Assembly (NCBI RefSeq): GCF_024701975.1
Contig: NZ_JANLNM010000008.1
Coordinates: 248,001 to 312,000 of the forward strand
Source: Variovorax sp. ZS18.2.2
Lineage (GTDB): Bacteria; Pseudomonadota; Gammaproteobacteria; Burkholderiales; Burkholderiaceae_C
DNA length: 64,000 bases
Direction of reading: 5' to 3'
Position 1 is the stretch's first letter. The number at the start of each line of letters is the position of its first letter. Under the pieces are notes generated by a model. That model saw only the letters and a list, made by a program, of their open reading frames with translations, was not told where the DNA came from and did not search any database. Made by a program: the position numbers and the translations under genes. Shown in pieces: positions 35,652 to 44,713 of this stretch.

Positions 35652-36779
35652 ATGGCCCTCCCCCCAGAAGTTTGCATTCGCGGCGCCGGCATCGTTGGCC
35701 GTACGCTGGCCCTGCTGCTCGCACGCGAGCGCGTGCGCGTGGCGCTGGTGGTGCCGCCGGCCGCACAGGGCAAGCAGGACATCCGCGCCTACGCGCTCAA
35801 CACGGCCTCCCGCACCCTCCTCGAATCGCTGCGCGCCTGGCCCGATGCGGCCCATGCCACGCCGGTGCGCGAGATGCTGGTGCATGGCGACGAAGGCGGC
35901 CGCGTGCAGTTCAGCGCGGCGCGGCAGAAGGTCGATGCGCTGGCGTGGATCGTCGATGTGCCGGCGCTCGAGCAACAACTGACCGACGCGGTCCGCTTCC
36001 AGCCCCAGATCGAGGTCGTGGCCGAGCCCGTGCCCGCACCGCTCACGGTGGTGTGCGAAGGCAAGGCCAGCGCCACGCGTGAAGCGCTCGGCGTGAGCTA
36101 CGAAGTCACGCGCTATCCGCAGCACGCGGTGGCCGCGCGCCTCGAAGCCGAACAATCGCACGACGGCATCGCGCGCCAGTGGTTCAACGACAAGGGCGAG
36201 GTGCTCGCGCTGCTGCCGCTGGGCGGCACGCACGGCAAGACGGTCGCGCTGGTGTGGTCGGTCGACCAGCTTCGAGCCCCCGCCCTGCTCGCGCAAGGCG
36301 ACGAAGAATTCAACGCCGCGGTGACCGAGGCCAGCCATGGCGCGCTCGGTGCGCTCAAGCTCACGAGCGAGCGCGCGGCCTGGCCGCTCGCGCGCGCCAT
36401 CGCCGACCGCTGGACCGGCGCGATGCCCGGGCAGCCGAACCGGTCGTGGGCACTCGCGGGCGATGCGGCCCACACGGTGCACCCGCTCGCGGGCCAGGGC
36501 CTGAACCTCGGCCTGGCCGACGCGGCCGCGCTGGCCGAGGTGATCAAGACACGCGACTACTGGCGCAACGTGGGCGATGCGCGGCTCCTCCGCCGCTACG
36601 AACGCGCCCGCCGTGCCGACGTGCTGCAGATGAGCCTGGCCACCGACGGACTGCAGCAACTTTTCTCGCACAACCTGGGTCCACTGCCTGCGTTGCGCAA
36701 CTGGGGCATGCGCGGCTTCGACCGCACGCGCCTCGTCAAGCACTGGATCACTGCGCAAGCCATGGGCTTGAAGGCATGA
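35652..36779 (+). CDS. UbiH/UbiF-family FAD-dependent monooxygenase
   Basis: 375 residues from ATG 35652. The dinucleotide fold IRGAGIVGRTLALLLARE lies at the N-terminus, and the second FAD motif WALAGDAAHTVHPLAGQGLN near residue 280. The family hydroxylates ubiquinone precursors, but which ring position this member attacks cannot be decided. A TACAAT element at 35640-35645 is so close to the ATG that the mRNA may be leaderless. dsbC starts 16 bases downstream. Confidence 0.85.
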   Translation: MALPPEVCIRGAGIVGRTLALLLARERVRVALVVPPAAQGKQDIRAYALNTASRTLLESLRAWPDAAHATPVREMLVHGDEGGRVQFSAARQKVDALAWIVDVPALEQQLTDAVRFQPQIEVVAEPVPAPLTVVCEGKASATREALGVSYEVTRYPQHAVAARLEAEQSHDGIARQWFNDKGEVLALLPLGGTHGKTVALVWSVDQLRAPALLAQGDEEFNAAVTEASHGALGALKLTSERAAWPLARAIADRWTGAMPGQPNRSWALAGDAAHTVHPLAGQGLNLGLADAAALAEVIKTRDYWRNVGDARLLRRYERARRADVLQMSLATDGLQQLFSHNLGPLPALRNWGMRGFDRTRLVKHWITAQAMGLKA

Positions 36780-36795
36780 CACCCCACCTACCCGA

Positions 36796-37539
36796 ATGAA
36801 TCGAACGGACTTCTCGATGACCCTCGCTCGCACCCTTCTTCTCGCCGCCTGCACGCTGGGCGCGGTCATGACCGCCACCGCCGGCGAAGCCGAGATTCGC
36901 AAGAACCTCCCCACGCACATTCCGCAGTTCCCGTCGATCGACGAAGTGACGAAGTCGCCGATCAACGGCCTCTACGAAGTGCGGGTGAACGGCTCGCAGA
37001 TCTTCTACACCGACGAGCAGGGCAGCTACCTGATCCAGGGCAACCTGATCGATGCAAAGACGCGCCGCAATCTCACCGAGGAGCGCGTCGAGAAGCTCAG
37101 CGAAGTCGCCTTCGACAAGCTGCCGCTGAAGGACTCGATCAAGATCGTGCGCGGCAACGGCAAGCGCAAGCTGGCGGTGTTCGAAGACCCGAACTGCGGC
37201 TACTGCAAGCGCTTCGAGAAGGACATGAAGACGATCGACAACGTCACCGTCTACCTGTTCCTCTACCCGGTGCTCGGCGCCGATTCGACCATCAAGTCGC
37301 GCGACATCTGGTGCAGCAAGGACAAGGGCAAGGCCTGGGGCGACTGGATGGAAGCCGGCACCAAGCCCGCCACCGCGGCGACCGGCTGCGACGTGACCCC
37401 GCTGCAGCGCAACGTCGAGTTCGGCCGCAAGTACAACATCACCGGCACGCCCACGCTGATCTTCAGCAACGGCACGCGCACGCCGGGCGCCATTCCTGCA
37501 GAGCAGGTCGAGAAGCAACTCGCCGCTTCCGCCAGCTGA
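36796..37539 (+). CDS. dsbC: Thiol:disulfide interchange protein DsbC
   Basis: 247 residues with a signal peptide ending near TATAG. The N-terminal dimerisation domain (about 30-95) is followed by a thioredoxin fold with the active site CGYC (C134, C137) in EDPNCGYCKRFEKDM and the cis-Pro loop ITGTPTLIFSNG. It isomerises wrong disulfides in the periplasm. Met8 is an alternative start. Its stop overlaps the next ATG (TGATG). Confidence 0.94.
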   Translation: MNRTDFSMTLARTLLLAACTLGAVMTATAGEAEIRKNLPTHIPQFPSIDEVTKSPINGLYEVRVNGSQIFYTDEQGSYLIQGNLIDAKTRRNLTEERVEKLSEVAFDKLPLKDSIKIVRGNGKRKLAVFEDPNCGYCKRFEKDMKTIDNVTVYLFLYPVLGADSTIKSRDIWCSKDKGKAWGDWMEAGTKPATAATGCDVTPLQRNVEFGRKYNITGTPTLIFSNGTRTPGAIPAEQVEKQLAASAS

Positions 37540-39371
37540 TGGCGACGAAAGCCGTGTCCCGGCGCGCAGCCGGCGCGCCCGCTGCAGGCGTGCGCTACCG
37601 CATCGAGTGCGCGGACCTGCATGCGCATCTCTTCGCCGTCACGCTGACCATCGACGCACCCGCCGCGCTGCAGCGGGTGACGCTGCCGGTGTGGATTCCG
37701 GGCAGTTACCTCGTGCGCGAATTCGCCAAGAACCTGCAGGGCCTGCGCGCTGTGCAGGGGCGCCGCAAGCCCGCGCTGACGCAGGTCGACAAGTGCAGCT
37801 GGCTGGTCGACTGCGCGCCGGGCCAGCCGCTGGTGCTGCACTACCAGGTCTGCGCGTACGACAACTCGGTGCGCACCGCCTGGCTCGACGCCGAGCGCGG
37901 CTTCTTCAACGGCACGAGCCTGTGCCTGCGCGTTGAGGGTCAGACCGATGCGCCGCACGCGCTCGACATCGTCGCGCCGTCATCAACGGCCGACGGCGCT
38001 GCCTGGTCGTGCGCCACCGCGCTCATGCCCACGAAGGTCGACAAGCAGGGCTTCGGGAGCTACCAGGCGAGCGGCTACGACGAACTGGCCGACAGTCCGG
38101 TCGAAATGGGCGCCTTCTGGAGCGCCGAATTCGACGCCTGCGGCGTGCCGCACCGCTTCGTGATCGCGGGCGCCGCGGCCTCGTTCGACGGCGACCGGCT
38201 GATCGCCGACACCAAAGCCATCTGCGAAGCCGAGATGCGCTTCTGGCACGGCGACAAGGCCGGCAAGCGCGGTGGAACGAAGCTGCCGATCGACCGCTAC
38301 GTCTTCATGCTGAACGCGGTCGACGACGGCTACGGCGGACTCGAGCACCGGCATTCGACGGCGCTCATCTGCAACCGCCGCGACCTGCCGCAGCGCGGCG
38401 AGAAGAAAAAACAGCCAGAGGGCTACACCACGCTGATGGGCCTCATCAGCCACGAGTATTTCCACACCTGGAACGTCAAGCGCATGCGGCCGGCGGAGTT
38501 CGCCCGCTACGACTACAGCCGCGAGAACTACACGCAGTTGCTGTGGTTCTTCGAAGGCTTCACTAGCTACTACGACGACCTGCTGCTGCGACGCGCAGGG
38601 CGCATCGACGATGCGGCGTACCTGCGCCTCCTCAACAAGACCATCAACCAGGTGCAGCAGACGCCGGGCCGGCTCGTGCAGCCGGTCGCCGACGCGAGCT
38701 TCGACGCCTGGGTCAAGTACTACCGCCAGGATGAGCAGACGCCCAACAGCACGGTGAGCTACTACACCAAGGGCGCGCTGGTGGCACTGTGCTTCGACCT
38801 CACGCTGCGCCACGAAGGCAAGGGTTCGCTGGACGACGTGATGCGCCACCTGTGGACGCACAGCAGCGGCGGGCCGATCAGCGAGGCGGACATCGCGGCC
38901 GCGCTCGAGGCTGTCAGCGGCCGCTCGTATGCGCTGGAGCTCGCACGCTGGGTGCATTCGACCGAGGAACTGCCGCTCGCGCAGCTGCTGCGCGCGCATG
39001 GCGTGGCGACGCTCGAAGATCCGTCGCAACAGGCGCAGGTGCTCGGCGTGCGCGTGGCCGAAACCGGCGGCAGTGTGCAGGTGAAGGTGGTGCTGCGCGG
39101 CGGTGCGGCTGAAAAGGCCGGCTTCTCGGCCAACGACGAATGGATCGGCATCGAACTGCCCGCCGTCGGCAAGAAGAAGTCTGCGCAGGCCTGGCGCATC
39201 GCCAAGCTCGACGACCTCGCGCTGTATCTGGGCGACGCGACGAAGTTCACTGCCATCGTCGCGCGCGATCGCAAGCTGCTCCGACTGCCGCTCACGCTGC
39301 CGACAGGCGTGACCACATGGCGCCTGTTCACGCACGACGCCGCGAAAGTGACCGGCTGGCTGGCCGGCTAA
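37539..39371 (+). CDS. M61-family glycyl aminopeptidase-like protease with PDZ domain
   Basis: 610 residues from ATG 37539, overlapping the dsbC stop. The N-terminal M61 domain has VTLPVWIPGSYLVREFAKNL. The catalytic zinc site HEYFH (H305, E306, H309) lies in LISHEYFHTWNVKRMRP, followed by LLWFFEGFTSYYDDL with the downstream Glu ligand. The C-terminal PDZ-like domain runs about 500-600 (VLRGGAAEKAGFSANDEWIG). No signal peptide is evident, so a cytoplasmic site is likely. The stop overlaps the convergent DUF2325 gene by four bases. Confidence 0.92.
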   Translation: MATKAVSRRAAGAPAAGVRYRIECADLHAHLFAVTLTIDAPAALQRVTLPVWIPGSYLVREFAKNLQGLRAVQGRRKPALTQVDKCSWLVDCAPGQPLVLHYQVCAYDNSVRTAWLDAERGFFNGTSLCLRVEGQTDAPHALDIVAPSSTADGAAWSCATALMPTKVDKQGFGSYQASGYDELADSPVEMGAFWSAEFDACGVPHRFVIAGAAASFDGDRLIADTKAICEAEMRFWHGDKAGKRGGTKLPIDRYVFMLNAVDDGYGGLEHRHSTALICNRRDLPQRGEKKKQPEGYTTLMGLISHEYFHTWNVKRMRPAEFARYDYSRENYTQLLWFFEGFTSYYDDLLLRRAGRIDDAAYLRLLNKTINQVQQTPGRLVQPVADASFDAWVKYYRQDEQTPNSTVSYYTKGALVALCFDLTLRHEGKGSLDDVMRHLWTHSSGGPISEADIAAALEAVSGRSYALELARWVHSTEELPLAQLLRAHGVATLEDPSQQAQVLGVRVAETGGSVQVKVVLRGGAAEKAGFSANDEWIGIELPAVGKKKSAQAWRIAKLDDLALYLGDATKFTAIVARDRKLLRLPLTLPTGVTTWRLFTHDAAKVTGWLAG

Positions 39372-39970
39372 CTGGCGTTTTCGGTCACCGCGGGCTGCTG
39401 CCGAACGAACAGCATCGGCTGCGGCTCGCCCACCAGCACGCAGGGCTTGCCGGTGCGGCGGCAGTGGTCCTGCACGCGCCAATAGGCGCCGTGGCTCATG
39501 CAACCCGTCTGGCAGATCACGAGATCGGCGGCGCGCAGGCCCGCTTCGAGTGCCGGATCGTCGGCATCGTCGCCGCCGTCGTGGTGCAGGTAGCGGCCCC
39601 CGGCGATTTCGACCAGCTGACGTGCGAGCGACGGGGCTTCTTCCTCGCGGCCGACGCACAGCACGGCCTTTTCGCGCAGATCGGCAGGCGCTTCGGGCGT
39701 GGGCGGCATTTCGTGGCGCCGGCTGCCCGGCGACAGCAGGGCGTTCAGGCGCTTGGGCAGCGCGCCGCCGACGGCCGCGCGCGCCGCGAGCTCTTCGCGG
39801 ACCATCGCAATGGCCGAATCGCGCGCCACCAGCGCGCCGCGCAGGCGCACGATCTGCGCCTCGAGCCGCTCGACCAGCGCGGCCTGTTCGGCCAGCAGGC
39901 GCGAGCAGCGCTCCTGCACCCGGGCATACGCCCGCAGCAACACGGCATGTTCTTGCATCGGGAACTCCAT
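39368..39970 (-). CDS. DUF2325 domain protein
   Basis: 200 residues from ATG 39970 (a second ATG four codons later is possible). The N-terminal half is a coiled coil rich in Glu, Arg and Ala (about 10-65). The C-terminal DUF2325 domain reads VLCVGREEEAPSLARQLVE, YLHHDGGDD and DLVICQTGCMSHGAYWRV, where Cys and His could bind metal. Function is unknown. An inverted repeat just upstream resembles a Fur site. Confidence 0.8.
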   Translation of the reverse strand: MEFPMQEHAVLLRAYARVQERCSRLLAEQAALVERLEAQIVRLRGALVARDSAIAMVREELAARAAVGGALPKRLNALLSPGSRRHEMPPTPEAPADLREKAVLCVGREEEAPSLARQLVEIAGGRYLHHDGGDDADDPALEAGLRAADLVICQTGCMSHGAYWRVQDHCRRTGKPCVLVGEPQPMLFVRQQPAVTENAS

Positions 39971-39984
39971 GCGGCCATTCTAGA

Positions 39985-39999
39985 TGAGAGCAATTCTCA
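39985..39999 (-). promoter_or_regulatory. Fur-box-like inverted repeat upstream of the DUF2325 gene
   Basis: On the minus strand TGAGAATTGCTCTCA: 5-bp arms TGAGA/TCTCA around ATTGC. The left half agrees with the Fur heptamer TGATAAT at 6 of 7 positions; the right half is weak. It ends 15 bases before the ATG. Confidence 0.3.
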
Positions 40000-40087
40000 A
40001 CTGGAAGGATATTGGGTGTCAGCAGGCCAGAAGCCTTGCTCGGTATAGTGGCCCGGACGAATTTTCCCCACCTCTCCCGGAGACACC

Positions 40088-40867
40088 ATGAGCTACGAAA
40101 ACATCGAAGTGCGGACCGAAGCAGGCAAGGTCGGCATCATCACCCTCAACCGCCCCAAGGCCCTGAATGCGCTCAACGACGCGCTGATGACCGAGCTGGG
40201 CCAGGCGCTCAAGGCCTTCGATGCGGACGAGGTCATCGGCTGCATCATCCTCACCGGCAGCGAACGCGCTTTCGCCGCGGGCGCCGACATCGCCGCGATG
40301 GCCAAGTACAGCTTCATCGACACCTACAAGGGCGACTACATCACCCGCAACTGGGAAACCATCCGCACGATCCGCAAGCCCGTGATCGGCGCGGTCGCCG
40401 GCTTCGCGCTGGGCGGCGGTTGCGAACTCGCGATGATGTGCGACTTCATCATCGCGGCCGACACCGCCAAGTTCGGCCAGCCCGAAATCAAGATCGGCGT
40501 GATCCCCGGCGCCGGCGGCACGCAGCGCCTGCCGCGCGCGGTGGGCAAGAGCAAGGCGATGGACATGGTGCTCACGGCCCGCATGATGGACGCCGCCGAA
40601 GCCGAGCGTGCGGGCCTCGTGAGCCGCGTGGTGCCTTACGAGAAGCTGGCCGACGAGGCACTGGGCGCGGCGCTGGTCATCTGCGGCTTCTCGCAGATCT
40701 CGGTGATGGCGGCCAAGGAATCGGTCAACCGTGCCTTCGAGAGCGGCCTGAGCGACGGCGTGATGTTCGAGCGCCGGCTGTTCCACGCGCTGTTCGCCAC
40801 GGTCGACCAGAAGGAAGGCATGGACGCCTTCCTGAACAAGCGCGCGCCCGATTTCAAGAACGCCTGA
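40088..40867 (+). CDS. Enoyl-CoA hydratase
   Basis: 259 residues, CGGAGA upstream. A crotonase fold with the oxyanion hole in ERAFAAGADIAAMA and GAVAGFALGGGCELAMMCD, and the catalytic acid in KFGQPEIKIGVIPGAGGTQR (both Glu positions of classic hydratases present). It hydrates trans-2-enoyl-CoA in beta-oxidation. It is monocistronic here, with unrelated neighbours. Confidence 0.93.
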   Translation: MSYENIEVRTEAGKVGIITLNRPKALNALNDALMTELGQALKAFDADEVIGCIILTGSERAFAAGADIAAMAKYSFIDTYKGDYITRNWETIRTIRKPVIGAVAGFALGGGCELAMMCDFIIAADTAKFGQPEIKIGVIPGAGGTQRLPRAVGKSKAMDMVLTARMMDAAEAERAGLVSRVVPYEKLADEALGAALVICGFSQISVMAAKESVNRAFESGLSDGVMFERRLFHALFATVDQKEGMDAFLNKRAPDFKNA

Positions 40868-40894
40868 AGGCGCTGCGGCGCGCGGCTCTATTAA

Positions 40895-42250
40895 TTAGCG
40901 CGTCAGCAGCGCCCGCAGCGCAGCGAGCGCCTGCGCCGGCGGGGTGCCGACCGTTGCAGTGCCGCCGGGCTGCGGCGTCCAGCGCACCTGGTCGCCCGCG
41001 ATCTCGAGCACGGCGATCACTGTTCCGCCTTGATGGAGCGACAGGCGCGCCTCGACCGGCGCGGCCAGTTGCATATCGGCCGCCGTGGCCGAGCGGGCCA
41101 CCGTGTTCACCAGCGCCGCCAAGCCTTCGATGTCGCCGCGTGCGTGCTGCACGCCCAGGCCTGCACGCATGAAGTCGAAGGAAGTCCAGCGGTCGAGCGC
41201 GGAGAACGTTGAAGCGCCCGTCGGCGACCTTGTGGCCTTGGTGGCGGCAGCACGCGGCGGCGCCGTATCGCGCAGGGCGCCCGAGACGTCGGCATTCGGA
41301 CTGCCTCCCCGCGCAACGGCTCCGAGTGCACTGCCCGCCGGCTCGCCGTGCCACGGCGGAGCCGCGCCAGGCGCAGGCGGCGCGGCCGCGATCGCGGGCG
41401 GACTTCTCTCGGGCACGGCGATGGGCGCAGGAGGCGCCACCGACGGCGCAGGCGCAGCTGCGTATGCACTGCGTCTCTCCTGCTCTCGTCCATCCAGCAC
41501 GCTTTCGCTCTTTTGACGCACGCGCGCGGCCGATTCGGCAATGCCCGCCGCTTCCGCAGCGGGTGCCGCAGGCGCGGGTGGAGGCGGTGCCGCCGCGATG
41601 ATGGCGGGCGCCGCGGGAGCTTGTGCCACAGCCGGTGCGGCTGGTGCGGCCGGCAGTTGCTCGGGCGGCACTTCTTTCGTCTCCGGCGCGGGGGCGGCCT
41701 GCTTGCGGGCAGGCGTTGGTGCCGGCTTGCGAGCGGCATCGACCGTCGCGCGGTCCGGCGCTTCCTTCGACGCATCGCGCGGTGATGCCGCGGGTGCCTC
41801 TGCGGCGGGCGCCTGCTGCGCTGCGATGGCGGGGCTGGGCGCCTGCGGTGCCGACTCCGCCGCGGGCGGCGTCGGCGCGGCAGCAGGTGCTGGCGCACTC
41901 GCCACCTTCGCCTCGCCATCGAGCCTCGCATCGGGAATCGGCTCGCGGTGCCACAGCACGGTCACGAAGCCGGCCACGAGCACGGTGGCGAAGGCCGCGT
42001 TCCAGGGCATGCGTGCGCGCGTGTCGCCGTTGCCGAACAGCCGGCGCCACCAAGGTGCGGCGCTCGCGTTGTTGGCGGCGGAGGCCGGCGCCGCTGCAGG
42101 CGCGGCCGCCAGGTTGTGCGCCATCTTCAGGATCGCATCGCGCGTGCGCGGATCGGGCGTCGCATCGCGATCGGGCGCATGGTCGAGCGCGCGGCGCAGC
42201 GCCGGGTCGCGCAGATCGCCGTTGTCGGAGAGATCGACGTCGTTGCTCAT
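40895..42250 (-). CDS. Pro/Ala-rich membrane protein, probable partner (anti-sigma) of the ECF sigma factor
   Basis: 451 residues from ATG 42250. Acidic N-terminal cytoplasmic region of about 80 residues (for example DPALRRALDHAP), one membrane segment near 83-102 (AAFATVLVAGFVTVLWH), and then about 220 residues of Ala/Pro-rich low complexity. A compact C-terminal domain of about 110 residues follows (SFDFMRAGLGVQHARGDIEG, EARLSLHQGGTVIAVLEIAG). No HxxxCxxC zinc anti-sigma motif is visible. It is 73 bases downstream of the sigma gene, which with the topology suggests a membrane anti-sigma factor. The C-terminal domain would be periplasmic and could sense a ligand. The role is inferred. Confidence 0.65.
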   Translation of the reverse strand: MSNDVDLSDNGDLRDPALRRALDHAPDRDATPDPRTRDAILKMAHNLAAAPAAAPASAANNASAAPWWRRLFGNGDTRARMPWNAAFATVLVAGFVTVLWHREPIPDARLDGEAKVASAPAPAAAPTPPAAESAPQAPSPAIAAQQAPAAEAPAASPRDASKEAPDRATVDAARKPAPTPARKQAAPAPETKEVPPEQLPAAPAAPAVAQAPAAPAIIAAAPPPPAPAAPAAEAAGIAESAARVRQKSESVLDGREQERRSAYAAAPAPSVAPPAPIAVPERSPPAIAAAPPAPGAAPPWHGEPAGSALGAVARGGSPNADVSGALRDTAPPRAAATKATRSPTGASTFSALDRWTSFDFMRAGLGVQHARGDIEGLAALVNTVARSATAADMQLAAPVEARLSLHQGGTVIAVLEIAGDQVRWTPQPGGTATVGTPPAQALAALRALLTR

Positions 42251-42323
42251 TGGTGCACCCTTGGCGCTGCGCGCCTTCCCGCCAAGCGGGAGCGAGCTTG
42301 CTTGGGGCGGCCCGGCGCGGCGC

Positions 42324-42989
42324 TCATGCGCGTTGCTCCAGCACCGACAGGTAGCGTTCCATGCAGCCGCGCAGCTTCTGCAAGCCATAGCGCAGGCGGC
42401 TGCGCACCGTCTCGAAACCGATCTCCAGGCTCGCAGCCAGCGCCTCGACGGTCAGGCCGTCTTCGTGGTGCAGCAGGAATGCGGCGCGCTGGTCGGCCGG
42501 CAGTTCGTCGAGGCAGGCCAGCAGGCGCCGACCGGCCGCGCGCCAGAAGGCCAGTTCTTCGGCGGACGGGTGCGCCGCGGCATCGACCGCGCCGCGCACG
42601 CCTCGGTCGAGCGTGGGTATGCCATCACCGTCGTCGTCCGGATGCGCATCGAGCGTCACTTCGCGCCCGCTCACCCGCAGGCGGTCCATCGCAAGGTTGT
42701 GCGCGATCGTGAAAGCCCAGGTGCGCCAGGCGGCGCCCTGCGGCGAGAAGCTCTCGCGCGCCGAGATGATCCGCACCCAGGTGTCCTGGAACACCTCGTC
42801 GGCCTGCGCCGTGAGCCGCGCGCCCAGCAGGCGTTTGACGAAGCGGAACAGCCCGCCCTCGTGGCGCGCATAGAGCACGTCGAACGCGGCGGCGTCACCG
42901 TGGGCGTAGGCCAGCATCAACTGATCGTCGGGCATGGCGTCGCGCTCGGTGGCGGCTTTGGCGGAAGGGGCGCGTGGGAGCGCAGACAT
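42324..42989 (-). CDS. ECF-type RNA polymerase sigma factor
   Basis: 221 residues from ATG 42989. Region 2: DVLYARHEGGLFRFVKRLLG, EVFQDTWVRIISARESF and WRTWAFTIAHNLAMDRLR. Region 4: LDELPADQRAAFLLHHEDGL and LEIGFETVRSRLRYGLQKLR. The linker (DDDGDGIPTLDRG) is acidic. It is divergent from a secreted VWA protein and upstream of a membrane protein, a regulatory arrangement seen for ECF systems. Confidence 0.93.
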   Translation of the reverse strand: MSALPRAPSAKAATERDAMPDDQLMLAYAHGDAAAFDVLYARHEGGLFRFVKRLLGARLTAQADEVFQDTWVRIISARESFSPQGAAWRTWAFTIAHNLAMDRLRVSGREVTLDAHPDDDGDGIPTLDRGVRGAVDAAAHPSAEELAFWRAAGRRLLACLDELPADQRAAFLLHHEDGLTVEALAASLEIGFETVRSRLRYGLQKLRGCMERYLSVLEQRA

Positions 42990-43124
42990 CGGCGGATTTT
43001 CACCTGAGCTTGTACGGGCGGCGGCCGGCATCGGGGTTCGCCTCCAGAAAAAAAGTCGCACGGCCTAACCCCGTGGCCGCGCGCCGGCCGTATCAGCCTG
43101 CATCCCACAACCCGGAGTCCTTTC

Positions 43125-44660
43125 ATGGCCCAGCCTTTCGCTCCCCGTTTTCGCCGCCCACTGGTCGTGCTGCTGTGCGCCCAGTTCCTCTTGAGCGCAA
43201 GCGGCGCCACCGAGATTCCGGCCGTCGGCGCCAACGCTCGGTGGCCCCAACCTGCCTTGCAGGTCTCGCAGACCGAGCCGAACTTTCAGGCGCCCTCGGC
43301 CACCCATTGCGCGCGGCCGGTACAGACCCATGAGACGCCGGGCGTACGGAATGCGCAGCTCCAAAGACCCAGGCCGACCCCGGCGCCAACGATGGGGCAC
43401 CTCGACGCTGCGCCGCCCGAGGCATTGCGCAAGGCAACACCGGCCGCCGCAGCGGAGACGAAAGCCTACGGCTCGAGCGCTCGCGAGCTGAGCGCGGCCG
43501 TGCCGCCTGCTGCGGAATTTGCGCCGGCACCGGCCGCCGTGGCGCCTGTAGCGCCCCTACCGCCGGCCTCGCCGGCCCCGCGCGCCAGCATCGCCCAGCC
43601 CGTCCAGGCCGGACGCCCGGCGAACGAGCCCGTCACCGCCGGCATGGTCGACGACAACGCCGACTTCAACGAATACCTGAACTTCCGTGGCCGCACCCAG
43701 GTGGCCCATCGCGAGCGCGACATCAACATGCGCTACCTGCTCCAGGTGCGCGACGCGCGCGGCGCCGTCGTGCCCGATGCCGAAGTGGCGGTGCAGGCGC
43801 CCAGCGGCGCCGCCATGTGGGCGCGCACCGATGCGGGCGGGCGCGCCTGGCTGCATCCGCTCGCTTTCGACAGGACGCACAGCCGGATGTACGAGGTCAC
43901 GGTCCGCAAGAACGGCCGGCAGGGCACGGCGTTCCTGCAACGCGGCCAGAAGAACGCGGTCGACGTGGTGATCGACAGGCCCGGCGCCGCCCCCGCGCGC
44001 GCCCAACTCGACCTGGTCTTTCTCATCGACGCCACCGGCTCGATGGTCGACGAGATCGCCAAGCTCAAGAGCACGCTGCGCACCATCGCCGACGAGGTGG
44101 CGCGGCTGCCGAGCCGCCCCGACACCTGTTTCGGACTGGTCGCCTACCGCGACGTCACCGACGACTTCGTCGTGCGCCGCCACGACTTCACCGACAACCT
44201 CAACGCCTTCCAGGGCGTGCTCAACGGACTGCAGGCCGCGGGCGGCGGCGACTACCCCGAGGCGATGAACGAGGCGCTGGCCGAAACGGTCCACCAGCTG
44301 AACTGGCGCGGCACGGGCACCACCCGCCTCGTCGTGCTGCTGGCCGATGCGCCGCCGCACCTGGACTACGGCGGCCCGCAGTACGACGACAGCATGGTCG
44401 CGGCGCTGGGCAAGGGCATCAAGGTGTTCAGCGTGGGCGCCTCGGGGCTCGACAAGCAGGGCGAATACATCCAGCGCCAGATCGCGCAGTACACCGGCGG
44501 GCGCTTCGTTTTCCTGACTTACAAGGAGGGCTCGAACCCCGCGAGCGGGCCGGGTTCGGAGACGCGGCACGATGTTGCGAACTACTCGGTCCAGACGCTC
44601 GACCGCCTGATCGTGCGGTTGGTGTCGGAAGAATTGGGCAAGTTGCCGGCGGGTGGTTGA
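43125..44660 (+). CDS. Secreted von Willebrand factor type A domain protein
   Basis: 511 residues. Signal peptide with PLVVLLCAQFLLSASG, then about 150 residues of Pro/Ala-rich sequence. Residues about 175-285 look like a carboxypeptidase-regulatory/Ig-like module (YLLQVRDARGAVVPDAEVAV). The VWA domain from about 288 has DLVFLIDATGSMVDEI (MIDAS DxTxS form), VAYRDVTDDF and VVLLADAPPH. It is divergent from the ECF sigma gene and a candidate target of it. The stop codon overlaps the -35 element of the tRNA promoter. Function unknown. Confidence 0.85.
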   Translation: MAQPFAPRFRRPLVVLLCAQFLLSASGATEIPAVGANARWPQPALQVSQTEPNFQAPSATHCARPVQTHETPGVRNAQLQRPRPTPAPTMGHLDAAPPEALRKATPAAAAETKAYGSSARELSAAVPPAAEFAPAPAAVAPVAPLPPASPAPRASIAQPVQAGRPANEPVTAGMVDDNADFNEYLNFRGRTQVAHRERDINMRYLLQVRDARGAVVPDAEVAVQAPSGAAMWARTDAGGRAWLHPLAFDRTHSRMYEVTVRKNGRQGTAFLQRGQKNAVDVVIDRPGAAPARAQLDLVFLIDATGSMVDEIAKLKSTLRTIADEVARLPSRPDTCFGLVAYRDVTDDFVVRRHDFTDNLNAFQGVLNGLQAAGGGDYPEAMNEALAETVHQLNWRGTGTTRLVVLLADAPPHLDYGGPQYDDSMVAALGKGIKVFSVGASGLDKQGEYIQRQIAQYTGGRFVFLTYKEGSNPASGPGSETRHDVANYSVQTLDRLIVRLVSEELGKLPAGG

Positions 44661-44686
44661 ACGGGTCCCGCGGACTGGGCTATAAT
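44657..44686 (+). promoter_or_regulatory. Sigma-70 promoter of the tRNA gene
   Basis: TTGAAC (44657-44662), 18-base spacer, TATAAT (44681-44686). The mature tRNA starts 27 bases after the -10. The -35 overlaps the VWA stop codon. Confidence 0.8.
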
Positions 44687-44713
44687 TTTGGGCTCAGTGC
44701 AAAACGCTGAAAC

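Noticed and set aside
43062..43124. ECF-type promoter ahead of the VWA gene
   Set aside because: A CTAACC...CGTAT pair exists, but the spacing (about 18 bases) and sequence fit the ECF consensus poorly.
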